Assembly (NCBI RefSeq): GCF_003665065.1
Contig: NZ_RCHR01000002.1
Span: 186,001-250,000, forward strand
Source of the DNA: Oceanobacillus piezotolerans
Lineage (GTDB): Bacteria; Bacillota; Bacilli; Bacillales; Amphibacillaceae
DNA: 64,000 nt
Direction: 5' to 3'
Shown: positions 1 to 10,555 of the stretch, piece by piece
Numbering within the stretch: the stretch's first letter is position 1
Layout: each line of letters starts with the position of its first letter
Position numbers and translations under genes: made by a program
Notes under the pieces: model-generated
Seen by the model: the letters and a program-made list of their open reading frames with translations, nothing else
Database searches by the model: none
Told to the model about the DNA's origin: nothing

Positions 1-1592
1 CTCCATTGGAAATACTTCTTCATATAGTCAATTACCGATTCCTTATTTTCATGGACCCAGTCAATGTCAAAGAATAATGCACCTGTACGGCGAATGAAAA
101 AGTCAACCGGCTTATAGGCAAGCTCGTATTCTATTGAATAAAGAAGCTGTGTTAACACAATTGGATCAATATTTTCTTTAGCAGCTTCTTCTTTATTGTC
201 TCTAAACAGGGTAAATAAAACATCTACATTGGAGCCGTATTGCTGTACGAGAGCCATTGCTTCTTCTTCTGATAATCCCAAGCTCATTCCTTCTTTTACC
301 TTGTTTTTCTTATATAGTTCGAATCCTACAGAGCCATCCACATCACCACCTGAAATAGGCAGATCCATCGTATTACTATTAGAATATAAAATGCCTTCTT
401 CCTCTTTTAGTTGCTTTGCTACAGTATTCACCGCTTCTTGTGCCATTTTTCGGTAGCCTGTTAATTTTCCTCCAGCCATGGAAATCAATCCAGATTCTGA
501 GATAAATATTTCATCTTTACGTGAGATTTCACTTGGGTTAGATGCCCCCGCTTCCGCTATTAATGGACGAAGACCTGCCCAGCTTGATTCCACATCCTCT
601 GGTCCTAATTCTAGTTTAGGGAACATATAGTGAATTGCACGAAGCAAATAATCCCGGTCCTCCACGGTTAATACTGGGTGGGCAATGTCTCCTGTATAAG
701 TAGTATCGGTCGTTCCCACATAGGTTTTGTTGTCTCTTGGTATAGCAAAGATCATACGTCCATCAGGTGTATCAAAATAAATCGCTTGTCGTAATGGGAA
801 GACCTCATTTGAAAATACTAGATGTACTCCCTTTGTTAAATGCAATGCCTTTCCCTGCTTAGAACCGTCTATCTCCCGAAGATTATCTACCCATGGCCCT
901 GCCGCATTCACAATTTTTTTCGCATAAATCGGATGCTTTTCTCCTGTAATTTGATCTTCAATGATCGCTCCTTCTAATTTATTCTCCTCCGAATAAAGGA
1001 ATTTAGAAGCTTTCGCATAATTTAGCGCGTGCACTCCATACTCGACTGCCTTTTTCATTACTTCGATCGTTAGCCTTGCATCATCTGTTCGATATTCCAC
1101 ATAATAACCAGCACCCTTTAAGTCTTCTTGTTTAATCAATGATTCTCGTTCAATAGCCTCACTTGCGCTTAACATTTTACGACGTTCTCTTTTTTTAACT
1201 CCTGCCAGAAAATCATATACACGTAGACCAATGTTGGTTGTTAATGGTCCTAAGGTGCTTCCTTTATGAAAGGGTAACATCATCCATTCAGGAGTCGTAA
1301 CATGCGGTCCATTTTCGTATACGATTGCTCTTTCCTTTCCAACATCCGCAACCATTTTTATCTCAAATTGCTGTAGATAGCGAAGCCCACCATGTACCAG
1401 TTTTGTCGATCGGCTTGATGTCCCCGCAGCAAAATCCTGCATCTCCACTAAGCCGACACGCATTCCTCTTGTTGCAGCATCCAATGCGATTCCCGCTCCT
1501 GTTATTCCCCCGCCGATAATTAGCACATCGAGGGGATTCTCTTTCAGCTCTGTCCAGATTTCTGGACGATTTAGACTTGAGAAGTTAGTCAT
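1..1592 (-). CDS. glpD: Aerobic glycerol-3-phosphate dehydrogenase, C-terminus cut by window edge
   Basis: FAD-dependent membrane-associated enzyme that oxidises sn-glycerol 3-phosphate to DHAP and passes electrons to the quinone pool. The reading frame is open from an ATG at 1592 (SD AGGAGG eight bases upstream) to the window edge without a stop, giving 530 residues. The family is usually about 555, so roughly 25 C-terminal residues lie outside. The N-terminus has the FAD dinucleotide-binding motif DVLIIGGGITGAGIALDAA (about residues 21-39), followed by TSSRSTKLVHGGLRYL, both diagnostic of GlpD. It follows dhaM on the same strand but has its own leader terminator (1670-1737), so expression is probably controlled separately by GlpP. 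Identification is certain; only the end is missing. Confidence 0.97.
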   Translation of the reverse strand, partial: MTNFSSLNRPEIWTELKENPLDVLIIGGGITGAGIALDAATRGMRVGLVEMQDFAAGTSSRSTKLVHGGLRYLQQFEIKMVADVGKERAIVYENGPHVTTPEWMMLPFHKGSTLGPLTTNIGLRVYDFLAGVKKRERRKMLSASEAIERESLIKQEDLKGAGYYVEYRTDDARLTIEVMKKAVEYGVHALNYAKASKFLYSEENKLEGAIIEDQITGEKHPIYAKKIVNAAGPWVDNLREIDGSKQGKALHLTKGVHLVFSNEVFPLRQAIYFDTPDGRMIFAIPRDNKTYVGTTDTTYTGDIAHPVLTVEDRDYLLRAIHYMFPKLELGPEDVESSWAGLRPLIAEAGASNPSEISRKDEIFISESGLISMAGGKLTGYRKMAQEAVNTVAKQLKEEEGILYSNSNTMDLPISGGDVDGSVGFELYKKNKVKEGMSLGLSEEEAMALVQQYGSNVDVLFTLFRDNKEEAAKENIDPIVLTQLLYSIEYELAYKPVDFFIRRTGALFFDIDWVHENKESVIDYMKKYFQW

Positions 1593-1669
1593 GACGTGAT
1601 ACCTCCTATTTTAGTCGGCAAGAAAGTTCACTTTCCTACTCGCAATAAGTTCAAAAGGGTTATGAGGAG

Positions 1670-1737
1670 AAAAAAGAGAAGCCACAAACGTACTAATGCA
1701 CCTCTGCATTAGCTGTTTGCGGCTCTTCCAAATCTCC
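1670..1737 (-). promoter_or_regulatory. glpD leader terminator with GlpP-type antitermination element
   Basis: Read on the minus strand, an element GGAGATTTGGA (1727-1737) is followed at once by a long hairpin (arms 1677-1700 and 1705-1726, including the perfect CTAATGCA/TGCATTAG pair) and then a run of six T (1670-1675). The same 11 bases precede the leader terminator of glpF (6400-6410). In B. subtilis the antiterminator GlpP acts on the leaders of glpD and glpFK, so this is the expected control site. The hairpin and shared element are seen directly; GlpP binding is inferred. Confidence 0.8.
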
Positions 1738-1799
1738 GTCCAATCTATTAACTTATAATAACTATAACATATTATATCTTTATCGTATACAAATGTGCA

Positions 1800-2186
1800 T
1801 CAACTATTTTCACAATGGAATTCTTCTTTCACGGAATCATAAATATCCTGCAGTTTCTTTCCCATTCCAGATTCAACTGCTGCCATATAGGCTCCCTCCA
1901 CCAGTGGAGATTCTATTAACTTAGCTTGAATAGATTCCGTCATTTCGATTGCCATTTCTGCATTCATTTTCGCACTGCCAATATCGTAAAACAGAAGGAC
2001 TCCTTGTCCTTGATCTGCTTTTTGAATGGCTTTCATTATTTTGTCGATACTTGTACCAATCTCATTATCTTCCGTACCACCTGCTAATTCAATCGGAACA
2101 TCTTGAATAACTTGCCGTATGAGTTCATAGATACCCTCTGCAATTTTTGAACTGTGAGAAATTAGAACGATTCCTACTTTTGACAA
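1800..2186 (-). CDS. dhaM: PTS-dependent dihydroxyacetone kinase phosphotransferase subunit DhaM (EIIA-Man domain only)
   Basis: 128-residue EIIA-mannose-type protein that takes phosphate from HPr and hands it to ADP bound on DhaL. The N-terminus VGIVLISHSSKIAEG carries the phospho-accepting histidine (His11). There is no fused HPr or EI-like domain, so this is the short form seen in Firmicutes rather than the three-domain enterobacterial DhaM. The start is a TTG at 2186 with AGGAGG ten bases upstream. Its stop is about 200 bases before glpD. Third gene of dhaK-dhaL-dhaM, the usual order. Confidence 0.93.
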   Translation of the reverse strand: MSKVGIVLISHSSKIAEGIYELIRQVIQDVPIELAGGTEDNEIGTSIDKIMKAIQKADQGQGVLLFYDIGSAKMNAEMAIEMTESIQAKLIESPLVEGAYMAAVESGMGKKLQDIYDSVKEEFHCENS

Positions 2187-2227
2187 TGCATCCTAGCCTC
2201 CTCTCTATATTTATATACTATAAGACT

Positions 2228-2836
2228 TTATTCGATCACTTCAGCAAGTGAAGTAAAAAGATAATAAGATGATGCAGAGCCAGGATCAATATGTCCTATT
2301 GATTTATCTTTAAAATAGGAAGCCCGGCCTTTTGTTGCTTTTAACTCTTTCGTTTGTTCCATGGCTGTCTTAGCAATTGTCTCTAGTTCATCTGCTTTTA
2401 CATTATTCGCGCTGAAATAATCCTGTACTGGTATCCAAACATCAAGCATTGTCTTCTCCCCAGCATTTGCTTTTCCTCTCATAATGATTCCTTGTACAGC
2501 CTCTTCTAATGCTTTTGCAAAAGAGCTTTCATCTACTTTCTGGGAGTCTTTCAATGACATGGATAACTTTAAAAAAGCAGTACCATACAACGGACCAGCG
2601 GCACCACCAACCTTAGACATTAACGTCATGGCAACATCCTTCATCACATCCGAAACTGTCTCATAGGTTGCTGCATCCAACTTTTTCATTACTTCTTGGA
2701 ATCCTCTTGCCATATTTATTCCATGATCACTATCCCCAATTACTTGGTCAAGAGCTGTAAGATGCTCTTTGTTCTTTTGAATCTTGTCATTTGTTAATTG
2801 CATCCATTTTATCGTATCCTCTATGGTCAGTTCCAC
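2228..2836 (-). CDS. dhaL: Dihydroxyacetone kinase ADP-binding subunit DhaL
   Basis: 202-residue all-helical subunit that holds ADP/ATP as a fixed cofactor and transfers phosphate from DhaM to DHA on DhaK. The metal-binding signature GDSDHG lies at residues 34-39, with a GGAAGPLYGTAFL nucleotide-capping segment in the middle, both typical of DhaL. Start is GTG at 2836 with a strong AGGAGG seven bases upstream. It sits 27 bases after dhaK and 41 before dhaM, so the three are cotranscribed. The length is normal for the family. Confidence 0.95.
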   Translation of the reverse strand: MELTIEDTIKWMQLTNDKIQKNKEHLTALDQVIGDSDHGINMARGFQEVMKKLDAATYETVSDVMKDVAMTLMSKVGGAAGPLYGTAFLKLSMSLKDSQKVDESSFAKALEEAVQGIIMRGKANAGEKTMLDVWIPVQDYFSANNVKADELETIAKTAMEQTKELKATKGRASYFKDKSIGHIDPGSASSYYLFTSLAEVIE

Positions 2837-2863
2837 AGCTAATCCTCCTCAGTATAACTTAGA

Positions 2864-3859
2864 TTAAACACGAAACGCTGGCGCAAGTGATTCTGCATGT
2901 AATAATTCCTTCAACTCATTATCCAATTTAAGAAGCGTTACCGAACAGCCAGCCATTTCCAATGAAGTCATAAACTCTCCAACGAATGTTTGATAAACTT
3001 GGATGCCTTTTTCTTTTAAAACTTCCTGTACCTTTCTGCTGACAATATAAAGTTCCATCTCTGGAGTAGAACCTAACCCATTAATCATTACAGCAACTTC
3101 ATCACCACTTTGGTAAGGCAAATCCTCAATGATTTTCATCGTTAATTCCTCTGCAATTTCATCAGCTGTTGAGATTTCCTTCCTTTCAATCCCTGCTTCC
3201 CCATGAATTCCGATACCAATCTCCATCTCATTTTCTTCCAGATTAAAGCTTGGTTTTCCTGCTGCGGGAACAGTACACGGTGTTAAAGCCATTCCCATCG
3301 AACGAACATTTTGGACGACTTTATCAGCAATAACTTTCACTTCCTGAAGAGTTGCTCCTTGTTCAGCTTTTGCTCCTGCCAGTTTATGAACAAAAATTGT
3401 GCCTGCTATTCCCCTTCTCCCTGTCGTAAAATCGCTATCTTCAACCGCTACATCATCATTGACAATCACTTTTTCTACTTGTATTCCCTCTGCTTCAGCT
3501 AGTTCTGCTGCCATTTCGAAATTTAACACATCACCTGTATAATTTTTAATAATCAAAAAGACCCCAGCACCGCCATCCACCGCTTTAATTGCTTCTAATA
3601 CTTGGTCTGGAGTGGGTGAGGTAAATACTTCTCCTGCTACCGCGGCATCGAGCATTCCTTTCCCAACATATCCAGCATGAGCAGGTTCGTGGCCACTGCC
3701 TCCACCACTAACAAGGCCAACCTTATTTTTTACAGGTGCTTCCTGACGCGAAATTACCATGGTTCCTGGAATTCGCTTTAACTGATTGGGGAATGCCTGT
3801 ACCATTCCATTCACCATGTCTTCCACTACTCTATTCGGATCGTTAATGATTTTCTTCAT
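2864..3859 (-). CDS. dhaK: Dihydroxyacetone kinase substrate-binding subunit DhaK
   Basis: 331-residue subunit that binds DHA covalently through a histidine and is phosphorylated to release DHAP. Seen: the glycine-rich [10 protein letters not shown] (about 52-61) and [10 protein letters not shown], in which His219 matches the hemiaminal-forming histidine of the E. coli enzyme. I place the start at ATG 3859, seven residues from the SD AAAGGGTGG; a GTG three codons upstream lies inside the SD. It is the first gene of dhaKLM, separated from glpK by an intrinsic terminator (3902-3944), so the dha genes depend on read-through or an unrecognised promoter. DHA kinase inside a glp cluster is unlike B. 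subtilis. Confidence 0.95.
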   Translation of the reverse strand: MKKIINDPNRVVEDMVNGMVQAFPNQLKRIPGTMVISRQEAPVKNKVGLVSGGGSGHEPAHAGYVGKGMLDAAVAGEVFTSPTPDQVLEAIKAVDGGAGVFLIIKNYTGDVLNFEMAAELAEAEGIQVEKVIVNDDVAVEDSDFTTGRRGIAGTIFVHKLAGAKAEQGATLQEVKVIADKVVQNVRSMGMALTPCTVPAAGKPSFNLEENEMEIGIGIHGEAGIERKEISTADEIAEELTMKIIEDLPYQSGDEVAVMINGLGSTPEMELYIVSRKVQEVLKEKGIQVYQTFVGEFMTSLEMAGCSVTLLKLDNELKELLHAESLAPAFRV

Positions 3860-3901
3860 CTTTACCACCCTTTCCCATCTGGTTAACAGTTATAATTGGA
3901 A

Positions 3902-3944
3902 AATCTCAATTAGCGGAGATGAATTCTCTCCACTAATTGAGATT
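3902..3944 (-). terminator. Intrinsic terminator between glpK and dhaK
   Basis: Arms of 18 bases (3902-3919 and 3927-3944) pair with one mismatch around a seven-base loop. On the minus strand the hairpin is followed by TTTTCC. It lies just after the glpK stop codon, so it should end glpFK transcripts before dhaKLM. Confidence 0.75.
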
Positions 3945-3948
3945 ACAC

Positions 3949-6287
<2,339 letters not shown>

Positions 6288-6337
6288 ACCATCCACCCCT
6301 TTTACTTAATCTATAAAACTAGTAAGCGAGGAAATTA

Positions 6338-6410
6338 GAAAAACCCATGCCTTAACAAACATACCTTTATTGCAGTACGTAAAATTAAAAGCACGGGTCT
6401 CCAAATCTCC
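6338..6410 (-). promoter_or_regulatory. glpF leader terminator with GlpP-type antitermination element
   Basis: On the minus strand GGAGATTTGGA (6400-6410) is followed by GACCCGTGC; ACCCGTGC (6391-6398) pairs with GCATGGGT (6343-6350) across a loop of about 40 bases, and then comes TTTTT. The 11-base element is identical to that in front of glpD (1727-1737). By analogy with B. subtilis this is the GlpP-glycerol-3-P antitermination site for glpFK. The large loop makes this hairpin weaker than that of glpD. Confidence 0.75.
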
Positions 6411-6434
6411 ACCACTTATATTAACTTATTAAGT

Positions 6435-6463
6435 ATAATACACCATTATGAAAACGCTGTCAA
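6435..6463 (-). promoter_or_regulatory. glpF sigma-A promoter overlapped by CcpA cre site
   Basis: On the minus strand TTGACA (6458-6463), a 17-base spacer and TATTAT (6435-6440) form a near-consensus sigma-A promoter. On the plus strand TGAAAACGCTGTCA (6449-6462) fits the cre consensus TGWAANCGNTNWCA at every position and covers the -35 box and half of the spacer. CcpA with HPr-Ser-P would block RNA polymerase here, giving catabolite repression of glpFK. Confidence 0.88.
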
Positions 6464-6498
6464 ACTTTTTTGTTTTTTTATATTCCTCTTACCACTAA

Positions 6499-7050
6499 TC
6501 ACTTGGTGTATTTCCATAATTCCATATTCGATGTGGTGACTGCAACAGCTCCTGCATCAAAAGCATGATCAATATCATCTCTACCGGTAATTAATCCACC
6601 CGCAATAATTGGTATATTCGTTTCATCAATGATCTTCCGGATAATCGCCGGCATTATACCAGGTAGTACTTCTACACAATCTGGTTTAATTCTGTCGATT
6701 TGCTTTAGATTTGTTTCTAATGCCAAGCTATCCAGCAGGAACATCCGCTGTATTGCTAAAAGTTTCTGTTTTTTTGCTAAAGTTATTACATTTCCTCTTG
6801 TTGAAAGAATACCATCTGGTTTTATCTCACGAATAAGAAATTCCATTCCATATTCATCTGCTTTTAGCCCTTGTATCAAATCAAAATGAACAAGCACTCT
6901 TTTATTTTCCCTCTTCGCATACTGAATCAGACTTTTAAGCTGACTTAGCCTTGTTTCTAATAATACGATTGTTTCATTATCAGATTCTAAAGCTCTTTCA
7001 AAGTCCTTCATTCTTCTAATAGCTGGCAGTACACCAGTTGGAATGTCCAT
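6499..7050 (-). CDS. glpP: Glycerol-3-phosphate-responsive antiterminator GlpP
   Basis: 183-residue TIM-barrel-like RNA-binding regulator. With glycerol 3-phosphate bound it stabilises glp leader mRNA against termination. Sequence signs are the N-terminal PTGVLPAIRRMKDFERAL, then FDLIQGLKADEYGMEFL and the phosphate-binding C-terminal IAGGLITGRDDIDHAFDAGAVAVTTS. Start ATG 7050 with AGGGG upstream. It lies 15 bases after yvoF, so it is probably transcribed with ppaX-yvoF, while its targets glpF and glpD have their own leaders. Length matches B. subtilis GlpP. Confidence 0.95.
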   Translation of the reverse strand: MDIPTGVLPAIRRMKDFERALESDNETIVLLETRLSQLKSLIQYAKRENKRVLVHFDLIQGLKADEYGMEFLIREIKPDGILSTRGNVITLAKKQKLLAIQRMFLLDSLALETNLKQIDRIKPDCVEVLPGIMPAIIRKIIDETNIPIIAGGLITGRDDIDHAFDAGAVAVTTSNMELWKYTK

Positions 7051-7065
7051 ATTCTCATCCCCTCT

Positions 7066-7581
7066 CTAGAAGTTTTCTCTATTTCTTTTCTCCATCTCTT
7101 CTTTAGTATAGATGATTTGCATTGGGTTTCCACCAACAAAGGCACCAGCAGGAACATCTTTATGAACGAGTGTTCCTGCTGATACGATGGCTTTATCACC
7201 AATGCTAACTCCTGGCAGAATGGTGCAGTTCGCTCCAATCATTACCTCGTCACCAATGATAACATCACCTATGCGATATTCTTGGATGAGATATTCATGC
7301 GCAAGAATGGTAGTATTATATCCAATAATGCTATTTTTCCCAACTGTAATTTTCTCAGGAAACATAATGTCAGGCACAACCATAAAGGCGAATGCTGTCA
7401 TTTCACCTATTTCCATATTAAGAAATGTTCGATAGAGGCTATTTTTCACTTTCATAAAAGGTGTATAGCGCGCAATCAAAATAATGGCCGTATTCTTAAA
7501 CACCTTCCAAAACGATACCGTTTTATAAATCTGCCATAAGGAATTCGCACCTTTTACTGGATACCTTTCCGTTCTTCTCAT
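7066..7581 (-). CDS. yvoF: YvoF-type hexapeptide-repeat acyltransferase
   Basis: 171 residues. The middle and C-terminal part is a left-handed beta-helix of imperfect hexapeptides (for example ITVGKNSIIGYN, VIIGDEVMIGANCTILPGVSIGDKAIVSAGTLV), ending in the DVPAGAFVGGNPMQII segment typical of maltose/galactoside-type O-acetyltransferases. The acceptor is unknown. It starts three bases after ppaX and sits 15 before glpP. In B. subtilis yvoF likewise follows ppaX in the hprK-lgt block, so the name rests on synteny plus family. Confidence 0.85.
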   Translation of the reverse strand: MRRTERYPVKGANSLWQIYKTVSFWKVFKNTAIILIARYTPFMKVKNSLYRTFLNMEIGEMTAFAFMVVPDIMFPEKITVGKNSIIGYNTTILAHEYLIQEYRIGDVIIGDEVMIGANCTILPGVSIGDKAIVSAGTLVHKDVPAGAFVGGNPMQIIYTKEEMEKRNRENF

Positions 7582-7584
7582 CTC

Positions 7585-8220
7585 TTACCCACCTACAATT
7601 TTTAATAAATCTCGCATATCCTCTAGCATATAGGTTGGATTCAATTGCTGCAGACGTTCCCTTCCTTTAAAGGACCAAGCTACACCTGCTGTCTTTACCC
7701 CTGCATTTTGTCCGGATTCAATATCATGGGAGTTATCTCCCACTATTAATGTCGTGCTTGCCTTTGCATCTAATGCTTTCATCGCTTTTAATACTGGTTC
7801 AGGATGTGGTTTAGGGTGTGTAACATCATCAAGTGTTACCATCGTGTCAAATAAACCTTCTAACTTTGCTATTTTTAATCCTCTATTTACACTATCTGTC
7901 ATCTTAGTAGTGACAATTCCTATTTTTATATCTCTTTCCTTTAATTGTTTTAACGTCTCTAAAACATAAGGAAAAGCCTCGACATAATTATCATGTACAC
8001 GTAAATTATGTTCACGATAGACATCAATCATCTCATCCACACGATCAGGGTCTATATTTGTAAATGTTTCTACCAATGGAGGACCATTAAACTCGATGAT
8101 TTCCTCTCTTGTAAAGTTGAGTTCATAATGTTTAAAAGTATGTGTAAAGGAAGCGATAATTAATTCATTTGTATCAATTAAAGTTCCATCTAAATCAAAT
8201 AGTACGGTATGAATGTTCAT
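7585..8220 (-). CDS. ppaX: HAD-family pyrophosphatase PpaX
   Basis: 211-residue haloacid-dehalogenase-superfamily hydrolase. In B. subtilis PpaX hydrolyses the pyrophosphate released when HprK/P dephosphorylates HPr-Ser-P. Motif I FDLDGTLIDT (residues 8-17), motif II IVTTKM near 103, the lysine of HPKPHP, and motif IV VGDNSHDIESGQNAG are all intact. It overlaps the end of yvoD by 26 bases, indicating tight coupling. The link to hprK upstream fits its role, and length is usual. Confidence 0.93.
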   Translation of the reverse strand: MNIHTVLFDLDGTLIDTNELIIASFTHTFKHYELNFTREEIIEFNGPPLVETFTNIDPDRVDEMIDVYREHNLRVHDNYVEAFPYVLETLKQLKERDIKIGIVTTKMTDSVNRGLKIAKLEGLFDTMVTLDDVTHPKPHPEPVLKAMKALDAKASTTLIVGDNSHDIESGQNAGVKTAGVAWSFKGRERLQQLNPTYMLEDMRDLLKIVGG

Positions 8221-9151
8221 CTGTTGTGCCCTCTCTTTTCCGTTCCATATTCGTCCATATTTTACTTATTATTATCGTTAGCAACAAAGCAGTTACTACT
8301 CGAATTACTAGCAATGGCCACACAGGAATGCCAAGTGGAATAAATATCAGGGTATCCTCGACAACCGCATGACAGGAAACTAGGAATATAAGCGCTAAAT
8401 ACATATCCTTCTTCGAGACATTGTCTTCCTTTACTGCTTGAATCATGAGGCCAGCGCCAAAAGCTAAACCAATGGTTAATCCAGCAACCATTGTCATTGA
8501 AGCATTTTTATTCATTCCAAGTATACGCATAAAAGGGGCTAATTTATCCGAAAGAAAGTGTAACCAGCCTTTTTCTCGTAAAAATTGCATGATTATCATC
8601 AATGGAATAACAATAATGGCAAGCTGTAAGATGGCAAAAATCGCTGTTTCCATTCCGAAAAGACTGATCGCTAACCAGCCTTCTGGTTCAGCCTGCGCTG
8701 AGGAAATCATCCCATATTGCGCTATCTCCCCTCCACCATTCCAAAATAAGTTAATGATAACAGCAGATAGCAGAGCTAATCCAACTCGCACACCGACAAT
8801 GACATACCACTTAACCCCTACCTTTGTCGCAACTGCTGACTCTATGAAAAGATTGTGTGAAAAAGATAGCATGATTGCAAGAATAAATACTTCTTTTACA
8901 GTAAATTCAAACGAGATAATGGCTGCAATACCTGCATACAGATTTAATGCATTTCCTAAAACCAATGGGACGGCAGCCTCACCTGATAAGCCCAATAAAC
9001 CCATAATGGGCTCTAGTAACTTAATCACCCATGGCAAGACAGGGGTAAACTGTAATATCGTGACAATTAATGTGATCGGGAAAATGACTTTTCCCAGTGT
9101 CCAAGTCGTAAAGAGACCTTGCTTCATACCCCGTAATAGAATGCCAGACAT
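8195..9151 (-). CDS. yvoD: YvoD-like membrane protein with nucleoside-recognition (Gate) domains
   Basis: 318-residue integral membrane protein with about eight hydrophobic segments. The first half (TWTLGKVIFPITLIVTILQF... NALNLYAGIAAI) and second half (MQFLREKGWLHFLSD... TMVAGLTIGLAFGAGLMIQ) look like two copies of the Gate/nucleoside-recognition fold also found in SpmA/SpmB. Substrate is unknown. Start ATG 9151 with AGAGGTG upstream. The order lgt-yvoD-ppaX-yvoF matches B. subtilis, but here a 383-bp repeat separates lgt from yvoD. Confidence 0.82.
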   Translation of the reverse strand: MSGILLRGMKQGLFTTWTLGKVIFPITLIVTILQFTPVLPWVIKLLEPIMGLLGLSGEAAVPLVLGNALNLYAGIAAIISFEFTVKEVFILAIMLSFSHNLFIESAVATKVGVKWYVIVGVRVGLALLSAVIINLFWNGGGEIAQYGMISSAQAEPEGWLAISLFGMETAIFAILQLAIIVIPLMIIMQFLREKGWLHFLSDKLAPFMRILGMNKNASMTMVAGLTIGLAFGAGLMIQAVKEDNVSKKDMYLALIFLVSCHAVVEDTLIFIPLGIPVWPLLVIRVVTALLLTIIISKIWTNMERKREGTTDEHSYRTI

Positions 9152-9250
9152 GACTACACCTCTTTTGTTTTCAAATGTTTAAGTCGGAAATCATGTTACT
9201 TTTTGCCTGATTTGTATTTTATATCTTTAGTATTTGAAAGAAAATATTGA

Positions 9251-9633
9251 TTAACTTAATTCAGAATATGTTTGATGAAGAAATCTAAACACGCACTGGA
9301 AATATGCGCTCGTGATTTCCGCTACGGGCAGTACGCTTTCCGCGGGCAACGCCTCAGCCTCCTCGGAAGAAAACCGCTTCCTGCGGGGTCTTCGGCTGTT
9401 GCTTTTCCCGCAGGAGTCGACTGCCCTTCGCTCCAATCACTTCATGTTTAGCAGTTTCTCCTTATGCCTTGTTTAAAAGCACAATCCAGCGGAGGAAATA
9501 CACGAAGACTCCTGCGGGAGGAGAAGCCTAGTTGAGACCCCGCAGTGCGTTAGCACGAGGAGGCTCAACAGCGCCCGCGGAAAGCGTAGTGTATTTCCGG
9601 AGCGGTTTTTTTGCACTATCTTGAATTAAACCA
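9251..9633. repeat. Structured inverted-arm repeat, copy 1 (fills the lgt-yvoD gap)
   Basis: A GC-rich block in an AT-rich setting, bounded by TTAACTTAATTCA (9251) and TTGAATTAAA (ending 9630). Two arms of about 110-120 bp lie in opposite orientation around a less conserved centre. Each arm has GACTCCTGCGGG, GACCCCGCAG, GAGGAGGCT and GCCCGCGGAAAGCGTA in this order. In the right arm GTTGAG pairs with CTCAAC around an inner hairpin GTGC-GTTA-GCAC (9545-9556). The left arm is nearly identical to that of copy 3. It fills the whole 9152-9668 gap with no gene; a short frame inside (9251-9436, minus) follows the repeat and has no support as a protein. Confidence 0.9.
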
Positions 9634-9668
9634 ACCAGAAGTTTATCTATTTAGATAAACAACAACTT

Positions 9669-10544
9669 TTATTTTCTCTTTTTCTTATTTCCTGCTATGT
9701 TTTTCTTATTGTTCTTTGCCTTCTTTTTGGAAGGTGGAGCATCATGGTAACGGACCGTTGTCGTTTTACGTCGATAGATCATTATAATAATAGCGATAAT
9801 AATACCTAAGATAGAAATAAGCTGAGCAGTTCTTACTTCTCCAAATACGTATAAGCTATCCGTACGTAAACCTTCTATGAAATAACGGCCAATAGAATAG
9901 GTAATAACATAAGTTAAAAATACTTCCCCGCGTATAGGGTTGAAATATTTACGCATTAAGATCAATCCAATAAATATAAGGATATTCCAAATAGATTCGT
10001 ATAGAAAAGTTGGATGATATGTAGTGCCATTTATCGTCATCTGGTTTAAGATGAAATCCGGAACAATGTCGTACACCATAGAACCTTCTGGAAGGGCACC
10101 ACCGTGTGCTTCTTGGTTCATAAAGTTACCCCAGCGGCCAATTGCCTGACCTAAAATCAAGCTTGGTGCAATAATATCCGCCAATTGCCAGAATTGCACT
10201 TTTCTCACTCTAGCGAAGACAATTGCCGTTAAGATTCCACCGATAACAGCTCCATGGATGGCAATTCCACCTTCCCATACAGCGAACACACGCCAAAATG
10301 GACCGTCTGCATAACGCTCCCATTCAAATGTGACGTAATAAATACGAGCAAACAGAATAGCTATTGGTACAGCAAAAACAATAAAATCAATAATCAAATC
10401 TTTTTCCAGTCCAAGGCGATCGGCTTCCTTAACAGCAAGCCAAAGCCCCAGCGCAGCACCTGTTGCAATGATAACGCCATACCAATAAATGGTAAGTGGG
10501 CCAATCTCCAGAAATACGCGATCTAATGGTGCGGTATATAACAC
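9669..10544 (-). CDS. lgt: Prolipoprotein diacylglyceryl transferase
   Basis: 291-residue membrane enzyme that attaches diacylglycerol from phosphatidylglycerol to the lipobox cysteine of prelipoproteins. Seven hydrophobic segments fit the family. It has HGAVIGG with the essential histidine near residue 95, and the Lgt signature GQAIGRWGNFMNQEAHG with the catalytic arginine. The lysine-rich tail (last about 20 residues) is cytoplasmic. Start is GTG 10544 behind AGGGGGA, 11 bases after hprK. The lipoproteins at 24956 and 49164 in this window would be substrates. Confidence 0.97.
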   Translation of the reverse strand: MLYTAPLDRVFLEIGPLTIYWYGVIIATGAALGLWLAVKEADRLGLEKDLIIDFIVFAVPIAILFARIYYVTFEWERYADGPFWRVFAVWEGGIAIHGAVIGGILTAIVFARVRKVQFWQLADIIAPSLILGQAIGRWGNFMNQEAHGGALPEGSMVYDIVPDFILNQMTINGTTYHPTFLYESIWNILIFIGLILMRKYFNPIRGEVFLTYVITYSIGRYFIEGLRTDSLYVFGEVRTAQLISILGIIIAIIIMIYRRKTTTVRYHDAPPSKKKAKNNKKNIAGNKKKRK

Positions 10545-10555
10545 ATTCTCTCCCC

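Noticed and set aside
1593..1799. Promoter for glpD upstream of its leader
   Set aside because: TATAAT- and TTGTAT-like hexamers exist near 1760-1790 but none is at proper spacing, so no promoter is listed.
8445..9182. 245-residue plus frame antisense to yvoD
   Set aside because: Shadow of a membrane-protein gene with high conservation on the minus strand; no SD.
9251..9436. 61-residue minus frame in repeat copy 1 and the 70-residue plus frame at 42890-43102
   Set aside because: Both lie inside copies of the structured repeat, on opposite strands, with Arg/Pro/Ser-rich products that follow the stems rather than protein conservation.
9251..9633. Insertion sequence or IS-derived MITE
   Set aside because: No transposase frame, and the AATTCA/TGAATT ends lack a clear target-site duplication; a mobile origin cannot be excluded but is not shown.
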